Part shown: piece by piece, positions 54,201 through 64,000 of the stretch
Layout of the letters: each line of letters begins with the position of its first letter
Numbering within the stretch: the first letter of the stretch is position 1
NCBI RefSeq assembly: GCF_013368755.1
Contig: NC_049562.1
Span: 4,898,001 to 4,962,000, forward strand
Length of the DNA: 64,000 bases
Reading direction: 5' to 3'
DNA from: Talaromyces rugulosus
Lineage: Eukaryota > Ascomycota > Eurotiomycetes > Eurotiales > Trichocomaceae
Made by a program: the position numbers and the translations under genes
The notes under the pieces: generated by a model
Database searches by the model: none
What the model was told of the DNA's origin: nothing
Seen by the model: only the letters and a program-made list of their open reading frames with translations

Positions 54201-56571
54201 GCCAAAAACAACTGGCAAGTCATCAAACAACCGAACAGTTGGAAAATATGCTTCTTCCGGTCGTTTCATGCCATTCTTGACGGGAATTATTGTTTTTGGC
54301 TGCAAGATATTGATCACCGTTTGTTGACTGAGTGTGTCCCAGTGTTTAGACAGTACTGGCAAGACCTGTGCAGCAAACTGCGGGTTCTGTGTTAAATCCT
54401 TGTCCGCCGAGAGGACATTTCTGTTTCCAGAATTGTCCAGAAGCCATCTTAGCCAGGGCACTATTTGCAATTCGACCCAGCCAAGAGCCTCTAGCGCTCG
54501 TTTATCTAAGAGCCTAGTATACTTGAAAGGCATCACTGATGGCGGGACAGGCAAATCAGCTGGTATTCTAGACGGATTCAAGTAGCTGTCAATCCCTTCC
54601 AAAGCCAGCACACCGCCTGGGTGTCCATCAGAAGGTTCTTCATTGGCAATAGCCGACTTCAACAACGAGAGGGTTGTTCTCTTATCAAATTCCTCAGATA
54701 CTGCACGCTTGCAAATCCAAGCCAGAAACTCTTTGAGTTGTGCTGAAGTCAAGGCACTGTTTTCGAGTTCTCGTTTGATATCTGACACTGTCACTTCAGT
54801 AACAAGACCAAAGTCTGTGAGCTTCTTGACGAATTCTTTTGAGTTCTCAACTAGTTCATCGGGAAGAGACGGAATGCCATCCATAAAACTGAGTTCCTTT
54901 GGTGCTATACGAACTTGATGAGTAGGCAAAACACCACGTGTAGACAAAATCTCGATGTACGCATTTTTGTTGCACATCCAGAAAGAATCTTCCAATGTCT
55001 GTCCCAGCGTTGCAGACGGTGTAGATTCTCGGAACACGAATTGGTTAGCAGTATGCACTGCTTCAGGAATAAAACTCGCGACGTCTGTTTTTCGAATTTT
55101 TGAGCCTCCTTGCGGAACAACCCTAAGTTTTATTGATGACATATCAGCTGTCCATGCAATCCTACACACAATGCCTGCTGCGCGAAGCATTTCGAGATTC
55201 CACACACTGATGTATCGAGTATTGAGGTCAATGCTTTCTCTTTCAACGGTAGGGATGACCGATGGTGCCGAAATATGAGCATTAAGACCTGTTGTCTGAT
55301 GTGTAGGAAATCCTATGAAGACCCTTCCTGATTTTGACGGAAGCACCGAGGAGAGGACTTCTGATCGCTTCGAAGACGCATTCGCCGAGTACGAAGGCGT
55401 GAGTACTGCGATAGATGTACGTTTTGGTGGAGGTTTTCGAGTTGCTCGCTCTAATTCACTAGAAAGGGAGCTGCTTACAGACGTTTGGATGGACGCGGTA
55501 TTGATATGCAAAAATACAGAGGCGTTGTGGATGACAGTCAAGTCCCCTTCTTCTTGATTTTCGGAAGTCTCCGTGTTTTGTTTATCCGACGAAGTATTTG
55601 TAGATCCAGTGAACTTGGAGAAGAATGACCGGAGGGTACTTGTGGTGTCTCGAATACCCTCCAAACTAGCCGAGAGAGTCGTTTGTGGACTCCATTCAAT
55701 TCCTTTCATCCACGCAGCATCAACTTGAGCAACTTCTCTCATCACACTAGTTATTTTCATGAGGCCTTCGGGTGTCCTTGTCTCAATATCCCGAGGCAGA
55801 GAAACTTTCTCACTTGGCGCAGTCTTCTTCGTCAGTCTCAGCAAATTCCAACCGTCCAGCCATAAGTCGATGCCCTGTAAGCCGACGAAGGTCAAACTGG
55901 TGGCAAGAAATTTTGCCAATTCCATCAATGCAGGTACCGGAGACGAGTTGTTTCGATAGTCAAGCACAAACGTAGTATCCGGAGAGCTTTCGGCTTCCCC
56001 TAGCTTGAGTCGCCGCGTGAATAGTGAATTTCCCTTCCAGTAAAATGCCATAGCTTCGCTGCCGGAAGAGACAAATGGTTCCTCGCAGTCATCGAAGACG
56101 CTATAAAATCCAACACCAAATGCGCCGATTTTGGTCTCATCGGGGTTGCCGTCTGCAATCCGTTTCAGCCGGGCCCAATCCTTTTCGTTGAACGAATTCC
56201 CGTTGTTCGATATCAAGAGCCGACGAAGAGTATGGTGAGAGATTACATGCTTGAGCATAGTAGTTTGGTCTGCTGCGGCTGGTATAGGCACTGTTGTCGA
56301 TGGTAACGTTTCGAACTTTACAGTCACTCGAGTAGCGGAAGCATCAGCTGCATTCTGGATCATCTCGCGGAGGACGGTCCTAGAATAGTATGCATTAGTA
56401 TTAGTATTATGTAGTAAAAAGACAACACAGTAGAGTAACAAACCATTTTCCTGAATAGCGTGACAGCACCTTAGAAATCAAGCCACGGGTATCGACGGTC
56501 ACAGCTTCTTCATCGTTGCTGGAGCCCATCGTCCGCGCCTTAAGCGCATTGAAGTCTATAGACTGCGCCAT
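51271..56571 (-). CDS. Sacsin/HSP90-type GHKL ATPase (DUF3684) with C-terminal HExxH
   Basis: Very large protein of 1725 residues with exons 56571-56444, 56379-51394 and 51334-51271. The N-terminal GHKL ATPase fold has the N box LREMIQNAADASATRV, a G1-type run around ADGNPDETKIGAFGVGFYSVF, and the HSP90-like LLISNNGNSFNEKDW; it belongs to the sacsin-like, DUF3684-containing fungal family. A charged coiled-coil (about 1400-1460: RKRQMEAQIAEDQRQKQIE, EKKRIQEREAEWREAQERQ) precedes a Pro/Ser-rich linker and a final globular part. There HELAHNLVEAH sits at residues 1687-1697, a zinc-peptidase-like HExxHx5H followed by GFVAQYFPKVAAKLL. The family function is unknown; a chaperone role is inference from sacsin. 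MAQSIDFNALKARTMGSSNDEE begins the product. Diverges from TRS120. Confidence 0.88.
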
Positions 56572-57183
56572 GACACAGTCTCACACTTTGAAATGAAATG
56601 CAATTTCCGTGATTTATTTTGTGTTCCTGAAGGGCATATAACCATGGAAGCGACGTGGCGACGAGACAGAAAACTGTCGCTGGCTGAGCATTGAGATGGT
56701 CAGATGGATGAAGGCAGAATCAAGCAGAACAGAAAATCAGTCACGGCACATAAATGCAAACGTCACCACTGGTTTGACACAGTGATAGAACAAACAGACG
56801 ATTAGGCAGACGTTGCAGTACCACGGCCGACAGCAAGACGCCTTGGTTGTTGACAGTTGCGGCGCGGCTCGGACCAAACCTCGGAGATACTGTTTATCTT
56901 ATCGCCTTATCGATATGAGAGCTTGGCAGTGGGCCGGCTTGATGCCTCAGGCAGCGATATCCGCTGGCCCACAGCTCGGTTTGTCTGTCTGTCTATTTAC
57001 ACCAGCACCCACGGCCGCCAGTCTCTCTTACTTCAGTCTCGAGGCCAGGCAGGGAGAGCCTCGTTGCGATCGCATATCTCCCATGGTCCCTCCATATGAT
57101 TCCTAGCGACCAAAGATTTGTCGTGGAAACAGTCTGGTGCGCACAACGGACTGATTCCGCTCGCTGGCATCGCGCTCACCACC
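56572..57183. other. Divergent promoter, DUF3684 ATPase/TRS120
   Basis: 612 nt between the two ATGs. No gene is recognised; 56813-57106 is a frame without family resemblance. Confidence 0.7.
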
Positions 57184-60100
57184 ATGGGAGTTGACCCCCT
57201 CTCCCCTGTCGCGCCTGTGCGTTTGAATGCACTCTTGCTCCCAGTTGGCAGGATCAAGCGGTCTAGGTTTCTCAGTTTTGCCGCGAGATTGCAAGCTGAG
57301 AAGTATGTTCGCCTCGGCGATGTTAGCCCCGACACTCGCCCTAATCGGAGTACGTTGATCCTCTACGCAAGGCAAACCAGCAAGCTAACTTTACAGATAT
57401 GTTCACGCCATTGGCATTTCCCAATGGAATAATATTATATAATATATCCTTCGCTGTACCGCCTACGTCTCATTTGGAGCTATTCCCCTTCGAAATCTTT
57501 CGAGAGCCATTGGTGATAATTGGTATTGCCGACGGTGCCGAACTACGCGGTGACAACACAAGTGAAAAGGAACCTCGTCAGAAAAGGGACAGCAATGGGG
57601 ACTCAGCCCCTAGCCCCGGAGGTCTAGATGAACTTTTGCAAGAGCTAGAATGGATCAAGGAGCATAACTCCAGAGCTCTTGTCAGCCAGTTGCTCATCTT
57701 TGAGTATGAGGGCTTGGGTAAATTGATAAGCGGACCGGACGAGGTTACATGGGTACCAAATCCTCAATCATCGAGACCAACAACAATTAAAACTGTTCTA
57801 TGCGACATTACTTCCACTCTGCTCGGAGAACTGGATGAGTTTGCGAAGCTCATGCAAAGTATTCCTGCCATTGATTCTCCAAAAGCTTCATCATGGGGCC
57901 CACGTCGAGGTCCAGAATTACGGCCGCGCCCTGTTGATAAGTTGGCACATAGGATGACCATGCCTGCCCAACTTCCTGCCTCCAATGGTGATTCAGAATC
58001 AGCGGCTAGCTCTGGTCGATCATCTCCAGCTCCTGGAGGCCATGATTCACCGACAACTTTTGACGAAATCACTCGATCCATACAAGTTTCAAATCGTTCC
58101 AATACCAGCGGAAAGCTAGTTTCCTCTAAGGAGACCAGTCGTGATCGAATGTCTGTTCAAGGGCTTACTGCTGCGGACCGTACCAAAAACAGAATCAAAG
58201 GCCGACTTAGTGTTGTAATAGGTACCCTCTATTTGCAATCTGGAAGATGGTCGGACGCCTTGAAAGAGCTCGTTGAAGCTGCCACAATGGCTCGAGCCGG
58301 TAGTGATTATATCTGGCATGGGAAGGCTCTTGAATCCATTCTTTTGTGTCTCCTGATGTTTGGCTGGGCAGGGATGGACTTTCAGGTTTGGGAATACATA
58401 TTGCCACGTACATTTTTAGCCGAACTAACCCTCTGTTCTTTAGATCCCCCAAATTTGCTACCCTGTTGCAGAAAAATCCAGTTCCAAATCGTCTGCCAGT
58501 AATGTCCAGGATTCGTCAGCTTCCGGCCAGTCGGCTCCAGGGAATCGAGTCGTTTCTCTACAGAATTTGGCTAATCTTATACCCGATCTCTGCAACAATA
58601 TCCTCAATTTGTATACCCGTGCATCAGTCATAACCGACGAACCTCTTCCAGCCTTGATTTTTTCCGAGACCGTTATACGTTTATCTCGTCTGCTTTCTGC
58701 AATCAAATTGAGGGACGGTAGTTTAGATGAAAATGCTCTGAGGCATATCGTCATAAATGAGTCTTTAGTGCCATTGCAACAGCCTGAGCGGCCACGAGGA
58801 GCACCAATATTGCGGAAGACCGAAATCGCCAATTTTTTGTTTCGTGCTCTACCTCTCGCGCCTGGTGCTGAGCTACCAACTACCGATGCAGTGCCAATTC
58901 TCGTCGGTATCGCTTCTGTTCTTTCGACTTTAGACCTCCCTAGGAAGAAGGCATTAGTTCTGAAAGAATTAGTGACGCTCATGGTTCCTGGGTTGGTGGA
59001 AGCCCGGAAAATTGGCGCCGCCGAGGTTGGCATACACCCGGCTGCAGGTCTGTCGTCTCTGAATGATACCGCGTTCGAAATCAACGCCCTAGACGCAGCC
59101 AGTGGGAGTATGGAGGAAAGCACACGCGCACTCTTAGCCATGATTGGGGAAACATATGGAATCCAACCATCTGTATATCAGGAACATAAAAAGAGCAAAT
59201 CTTCATCAAGGCCTTCGTCGGCTAGAACTAATGATGCCATCGAAACGGATCATGATTCGATTGCATCTATTATCGACCGGTCTTTCCGCCATGTCATGCT
59301 AGATGGGTATGGCGACCTGAACCTAAAAATTGCTATCCTAAGATTATCCATCAATCTTTGTGAAGCGCTTCCTGATTTTGAAGGCGTCCTCCAATATACG
59401 GTTGAACTTCTGCAGACTATCCGAGGACACCTAATGCTTCCTGAGGTAGCTCGCTCGCCACCTGTTCTTACTCCGGACGAACAGTTGAGACTTCTCAACA
59501 ATATAAAGCGAACTGTGGGTGCTGCACATACACTAGGCGCCGATCATCTCGAATCGGAGTACTGGGACGACTTTCTCGTTCGGGGAATCACCCTACTAGA
59601 TGTCCCAGAATTCAAAAAGCCATTCCGCCGGTCACGAAGGGATTTGCATGTTGCGACTGCCTCGAAAGAGAAATCAACCAAAGACCCCTTCTTGTACAAT
59701 CCATTTGCAAAGTTGGATAACAAGGCCTCTGATCCCTTGATGGTTGCCAAAGAATCAGCAACATTCAAAGTTACTCTTCAAAATCCTTATGAGTTTGACC
59801 TTGAGATCGAAAGCTTGCGCTTGCATAGCGATAATGGCCCTTTGAATGCTCAGGTATCGAATATTTTGATCCCTCCTCTATCTTTATTTGATGTCCTTGT
59901 TTCTGGCGTGGCCGACGAAGAGGGTACACTCAGTGTCACTGGCTGTAATGTGAAAGTCAGGAATTGTCGATCTCGGATGTTTCCGATATTCACGAAACTA
60001 TGGCGACCTACTCGCGAAGCAAAACTAAAACGTACCGGCTTGGCAGCTAAACAACCTCCTACAGAACGACCTCAATCATGGAGCTCCACCATTTCCAGAG

Positions 60101-61731
60101 ACGGGAAAGTCTTGGCTAAGCTGGGACCAGAAACTCATACCTGTGCAGTCAAAGTCATTTCCCAGCAGCCCTCAGTCGTCGTACATTCTACATCATTATC
60201 CCAGTCGGCGATGATGCTCTTAGAAGGCGAGTACAGATCTTTTGACATAACATTGCACAACGTTTCATCATGTGCCGCCGATTTCATCCTTTTCACGTTC
60301 CAAGATTCCACCACTCGTCAGCTACAGAGTGCCTTGAGCAATAAAGATCTCCTTCCAGCCGAGATCTATGAGCTTGACCTTCAGTTATCCTCAAAACCCT
60401 CGTTACAATGGATACGACATGGGAAAAATCCCAATGATGTCACTATTGAGGCGGGACAAATGGCAACTTTTACAGTTGAAATTTTTGGAAAACCCGGCTT
60501 ACAAGATGCTATCGTCAAGATTGACTACTGTCGTCTAGGAAGTGCCACGAACGAAATACCTGAAACATTTTACACCCGGCAACTATGCATTCCAGTGACG
60601 GTGACAGTGAACGCAAGTGTTGAAATCTCACGTTGTGATATTGTCCCTATTCCAGGTGATATTGCTTTCTTCAATCAGCAGATAGAAGAAACTGCGTCAT
60701 CGCCAACTGTTGATAAATCGTTTTCCTCGCCATTACTAGAAAACTACGCTTCTCAGATCACCACTACTCTTTCTCGCTTAGGGACAGATTCATACGGATC
60801 AGATCACTGTCTTGGAGTTCTCGACCTTCGTAATGCATGGCCGAGCCCCCTTTCTGTTTCTTTCGATGTTTTCCAAAAACCGCATTCGGGATTAGAAAAT
60901 CCAGAGGATGCATCTGCCACTGTCACCGGAATTCTTCAGCCAGGACAAGTTTCCCGCTTCCTTCTGGTCCTTCCACGAATTTTCCTAGACAATCCTCACG
61001 CAGCTATTCCCACCCTGCACTCTACTGTACGAAGGCAATTCGTCGTCAGTGCAAACAAACTTACTTTTGAAGCCGAAGGAGCGACTAGAGAAGCATTTTG
61101 GTTCCGCGAGGAATTTCTGAAACGTGTCTTCGGGTCTTGGAAGGAAGAAACGACTGGTCGAGGAGGCAAGATCGACCTGCGCAGCATGAGATTTAATCCA
61201 CGAATGGTAGATTCAATGCGCCTTGAAGACTTACAGATAACCTTTTCTTTGACTTCATCAAACGCGGATTCTTCCGTTAGCCAGGTGAAACCCTCAAAGT
61301 TTGTTGCTCAAACAAATGACTTTCTCAGTCTCACCGTTGAGATTCACAATCGATCTTCCCGGCCAATACACCCTTTGCTCCGGATACAGCCAGGACTTCA
61401 TAATCAGCCGGGCACCATTGCACTAGATCTATCAAAACGGCTTGCCTGGACGGGCATGTTGCAACGAGCTCTCCCTGTATTACCCGGTGGTGAAAAGGTG
61501 TCTGCAACCTTGGGTGTTACGGCGCTGTGTCGTGGGGAATACGACTTTGGAGCTAGCGTTGAAGAAATACGACTCATGAAATCAGTGCCCGCACGTGCTA
61601 GCGCTGCCCATCCAGAAAGGCCGAACGATGTTGACGATTTGATTATACCTGACACATTCGGTGCAGATACCATCAGGAAAAGACAAATATGGCATGCAAG
61701 AGAACAGTGTATCCTTGCTGCGCATGATTGA
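57184..61731 (+). CDS. hypA: TRS120/TRAPPC9 subunit of TRAPPII (HypA)
   Basis: Subunit of the TRAPPII complex that activates Rab11/Ypt31 at the late Golgi; the Aspergillus nidulans ortholog is HypA. Exons 57184-57349, 57397-58385 and 58444-61731 give 1480 residues. Conserved blocks: VRLNALLLPVGRIKRSRF, EKYVRLGDVSPDTRPNRNMF, GRLSVVIGTLYLQSGRWSDAL, KALESILLCLLMFGWAGMDFQ plus IPQICYPV after the second intron, and Ig-like or ASPM-like beta-rich repeats in the C-terminal half (about 750-1450; for example ATFKVTLQNPYEFDLEIESL). The low-complexity stretch at about 240-310 is Ser-rich. The frame at 58567 is only the inner part of exon 3, not a separate gene. The start MGVDPLSPVAPV resembles MxxDPLSFVxPS of relatives. 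Confidence 0.93.
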
Positions 61732-62788
61732 AAATATTTGGTGTTCCGCATTGAATACCCTACTACTCACATTTTGCAAACTTAAGCTTCTTGAAATACC
61801 TATATTATTTGTGTAATTCTCCTCGATTCAGAGAGGAGCTTTGACGATTCCAACGCAGTGACGTTTCATATGTTGGAAGCACCAAGGTTTGTATATATTT
61901 TGGCTACTCAACATGTATCTACTTTCCATAATCTACAACGTTGAAAGATGAATACCGAACTACGTATCGATTGATACAAAAGGTCACAATAAGTACATAT
62001 GTAGCATATACGTAAACGCGATGTGCAGCTGCCTTTGCTAGCTCAGCACCGCTCCTTCTTTAACGTAATATCACGTGAGATAAATAAGGCATTGCTCCAA
62101 GTATTTGCTGAGTAACCCTAGGCACTTTCTAAGCATGTCTAAGCAGCACTAAGCGCTCACTATTTCGCTCAATTCTCACCAGTAAGACACTGAGGGCGCT
62201 AATTTCACCAGGTACAATGGCCACCGATGAAATCGGCAAGATTTTTCTCTGAGGACTTTTACTCACGGCCATATCGGCTCAAACTCGATTCATCTAGGGA
62301 AAATGTCAATATAGGGCTATGACGAAGGGAAGAAAGCCTTAATATTATTTCTACTCGCTATCAGTAGAAGATAATACTTCTACTAGTTAAGCTAGAGAGC
62401 GAAGGCGCTAGTAGTGTGCTCTTAATAGATATCAAAAAAATAGATATACCAAAAAGGATAAATCTCTATAATGTTATATAAAGACAATTTAAAAGAAATA
62501 TATACATATACTTTAGATCTTTATAAAGAGCATGGGGCATTGAGGCCCTGGAAGAGGGGGAACGAGAGGGGCGGCCCGCTATCGCAGGCAACGCCTAAAC
62601 GTTGGTGGCCATAAGGAGGGGGTAGTTAGTGGCATAAGCCCCCGAATCGTCCTGCGCATATAAGCGGCTTGGGGCGAGGAAAGCGCTAGATACCCTGAAA
62701 GCCTGGATCCAATGTGGGGTAGAGGCACCAGCCTATAGGGGGCAGCCCCTATAAACTGGCCTAACCCACACGAATTTAAATGAAATGA
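61732..62788. other. Repeat-like, partly AT-rich region
   Basis: No gene is recognised. TAAGCGC occurs at 62150-62156 with an extended match in reverse to the palindrome cluster at 42.28 kb. A hairpin AGTAGAAG-ATAATA-CTTCTACT lies at 62363-62384. About 62330-62560 is strongly AT-rich with TA-rich words and stops in all frames, as in a transposon eroded by RIP-type C-to-T mutation. It then gives way to GC-rich DNA at about 62565-62770. No terminal repeats or target-site duplications could be defined. Confidence 0.4.
62363..62384. repeat. Perfect hairpin, 8-nt arms
   Basis: AGTAGAAG at 62363-62370 and CTTCTACT at 62377-62384 separated by ATAATA, in the AT-rich repeat-like stretch. Confidence 0.6.
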
Positions 62789-62983
62789 ATAGTACGTATA
62801 CCAGATGGCGATCCATACAAGTCCCCACAGGGCAAGAGCGCCAAGGTGCCATGGACTAAAGAAGAGGATGCTAAGTTGAAACGGCTGAGGAAAAAAGGAT
62901 GGACATTGTCGCAAATTAAAAAGGAATTTAAACATCGCACCGAGGGCGCAATCCAGATGCGATGCTATTCCAAAAACTGTTAA
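62789..62983 (+). pseudogene. SANT/Myb-like DNA-binding gene fragment
   Basis: An open stretch of 64 codons ending in TAA at 62981 encodes DGDPYKSPQGKSAKVPWTKE followed by EDAKLKRLRKKGWTLSQIKK and EFKHRTEGAIQMRCY, then ends SKNC. The pattern of W-T-K-E-E-D, a second W two helices later and R-T-E-G-A-I-Q-x-R is that of a single SANT/Myb-like repeat as found in many fungal proteins. No in-frame ATG precedes it: a TGA closes the frame at 62786-62788. It is therefore either the last exon of a gene whose upstream exons I cannot find (candidate acceptors at 62792 and 62805) or a broken copy. The position next to repeat-like DNA favours a relic. Confidence 0.5.
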
Positions 62984-63147
62984 ACATGTACTGATGTCGA
63001 TTGAGATCGCCCGCCGTCCCCAGAATCGGGTCGTCAGGGTCGTAGAGGTGGTAACTTGCATATCCCCTTTGCTGGGAGAGGTCGGGGTAAACGAAGCCAT
63101 CCATCCATTCACTGTATCAGTGCCATCATCACATTGAACTTGCGTTC

Positions 63148-64000
63148 TTAATCCTCAGACGGCTTCCGGCCCAAAACAACGGTGCTGCAATGCTCAGTAT
63201 TTTACTTAACAAGGCATCTGGAAAGTGTACTCACTGTTCTTGATAAGCATGGATTTTCGGATCACGCAACCCTTGTCTCATCTTCATTAGATATAGTTCG
63301 ACCTCGGCCCGACTCCACTATAAGGTTCATCAGCTCAATCTGGCCCCTATATATTTTTCAGCTGGCCAGTTAACGCATACTCCGAGAAGGTTTGTCAATA
63401 GCATCATGGACCATCCTTCAATTCCTTCCTCCCATTGCAGTCTGTTATATCGGCCCAGCTCTTTCAAATGACGGTCCTTGGCCCAAGACCCGATAGGAGC
63501 TTTGAAACGATGTTCAACGACGTTTGTGAATCCAGCGGCGATCATCTTGTCTTTTGCTTCATCGACAATTCTCAGTGTTTTCCCGAACGCGTCACCTGCC
63601 TCGAGAGAAACCTTTCCCCATGCTTCGAATATGGTTCCATCCGTACTACCATCGTCAGATTTGGGAACAACTGACTGCTCCACTTGCTCAATATAACCAC
63701 CTGGTTTTAAATGTCTACCAAAAGTCTCATTTCTCAGCCCTGCAATCTTTTGATAGTGTCACACCTACCTAAGTGCCTGTTCGTAGAACTTTCCCCAGTC
63801 CGCAACACATCCATATAGGCCACGCACGTGGATGAAATCAAAATCATCGCGCGAATAAACCCACTCCTCACAACAGTCATCGATTTCAAATTGAACATTT
63901 GGCGGCACCAAACTTGGCTGAATTGGGGAGAGATCGGTACCGATTACCCTTGCAGAGGGATGCTGATCCGCAAAGTCACTATGCCATAAAATTAGGAAAG
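63148..64000 (-). CDS. LaeA-like SAM-dependent methyltransferase, 5' end outside window
   Basis: Class I SAM methyltransferase of the fungal LaeA-like/TAM group. Visible exons: 63978-63769, 63714-63381, 63317-63235 and 63184-63148, then upstream an intron running to the window edge. The part seen reads DFADQHPSARVIGTDLSPIQ (SAM-binding acidic loop), VPPNVQFEIDD, FIHVRGLYGCVADWGKFYEQ, HLKPGGYIEQVEQSVVPKSD, GRYNRLQWEEGIEGWSMMLL and the end VVLGRKPSED. The glycine-rich motif I lies in the missing part. Members often sit in secondary-metabolite clusters, but many are solitary, and the substrate cannot be told. Joins of the last three exons follow the family sequence; retention of the 63380-63318 intron would give a premature stop. 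Confidence 0.85.

Noticed and set aside
58567..61731. Separate gene starting at 58567
   Set aside because: It is the inner part of TRS120 exon 3; the splice from 58385 to 58444 keeps the frame and restores IPQICYPV.
62579..63112. 177-codon minus frame with a hydrophobic middle
   Set aside because: It lies antisense to the well-supported SANT repeat at 62789-62983 and crosses GC-rich repeat-like DNA; no membrane-protein family is recognisable.

Overview
The window is nuclear DNA from a filamentous ascomycete, most likely a member of the Eurotiales (Aspergillus, Penicillium or Talaromyces relatives). The reasons are short GT-AG introns of about 45-65 nt, protein-coding genes about 3 kb apart, an Asp f 3-type peroxiredoxin, a KfsA/Gin4-type septation kinase, an Aspergillus-style TRS120/HypA protein and a fused PABA synthase. 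I cannot name the species. No prokaryotic signals, CRISPR array, rRNA or confident tRNA gene was seen.

Layout from left to right: peroxiredoxin (-, 3' end outside the window) diverging from a small NTF2-like DUF1348 protein (+); KfsA/Gin4-like kinase (+); a 2.7 kb gap; a Zn(II)2Cys6 regulator (-) with 4.4 kb of gene-free upstream DNA; a DUF2461 protein (-) diverging from TYW3 (+); an RRM protein (-); ARPC4 (-) diverging from the proteasomal deubiquitinase UBP6 (+); a mitochondrial hotdog thioesterase (+); a TRI12-type MFS transporter (+) with an early frameshift; WDR59/Mtc5 (-) diverging from UBC13 (+); ribosomal protein L24 (+) converging with GNA1 (-); a 1.9 kb gap; PABA synthase (+) converging with cytosolic aspartate aminotransferase (-), which in turn diverges from fumarase (+); a 1725-residue sacsin/HSP90-type ATPase (-) diverging from TRS120/HypA (+); then an AT-rich, repeat-like stretch with a SANT/Myb gene fragment, and a partial LaeA-like methyltransferase (-) running off the right edge.

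Most genes are conserved single-copy housekeeping genes: translation and tRNA modification, ubiquitin, actin and septation, the SEA/GATOR complex, TRAPP traffic, chitin precursor supply, folate and TCA/aspartate metabolism. Two stretches look accessory: about 29-32.5 kb (frameshifted efflux transporter) and about 61.7-64 kb (repeat-like DNA, SANT fragment, methyltransferase). All splice models were built by eye from conserved protein frames. Except for the edge-truncated genes and the frameshifted transporter, each model sums to an intact reading frame.

The observations most worth a second look are a HExxHx5H zincin-like motif at the C terminus of the large GHKL ATPase, the one-base frameshift in the otherwise intact MFS gene, the unusual exon architecture of ARPC4 (an ATG-only first exon) and of the DUF2461 gene (a 20-nt exon and an 826-nt last intron), and a palindrome cluster at 42.3 kb whose core motif recurs in the repeat-like region near 62.15 kb.
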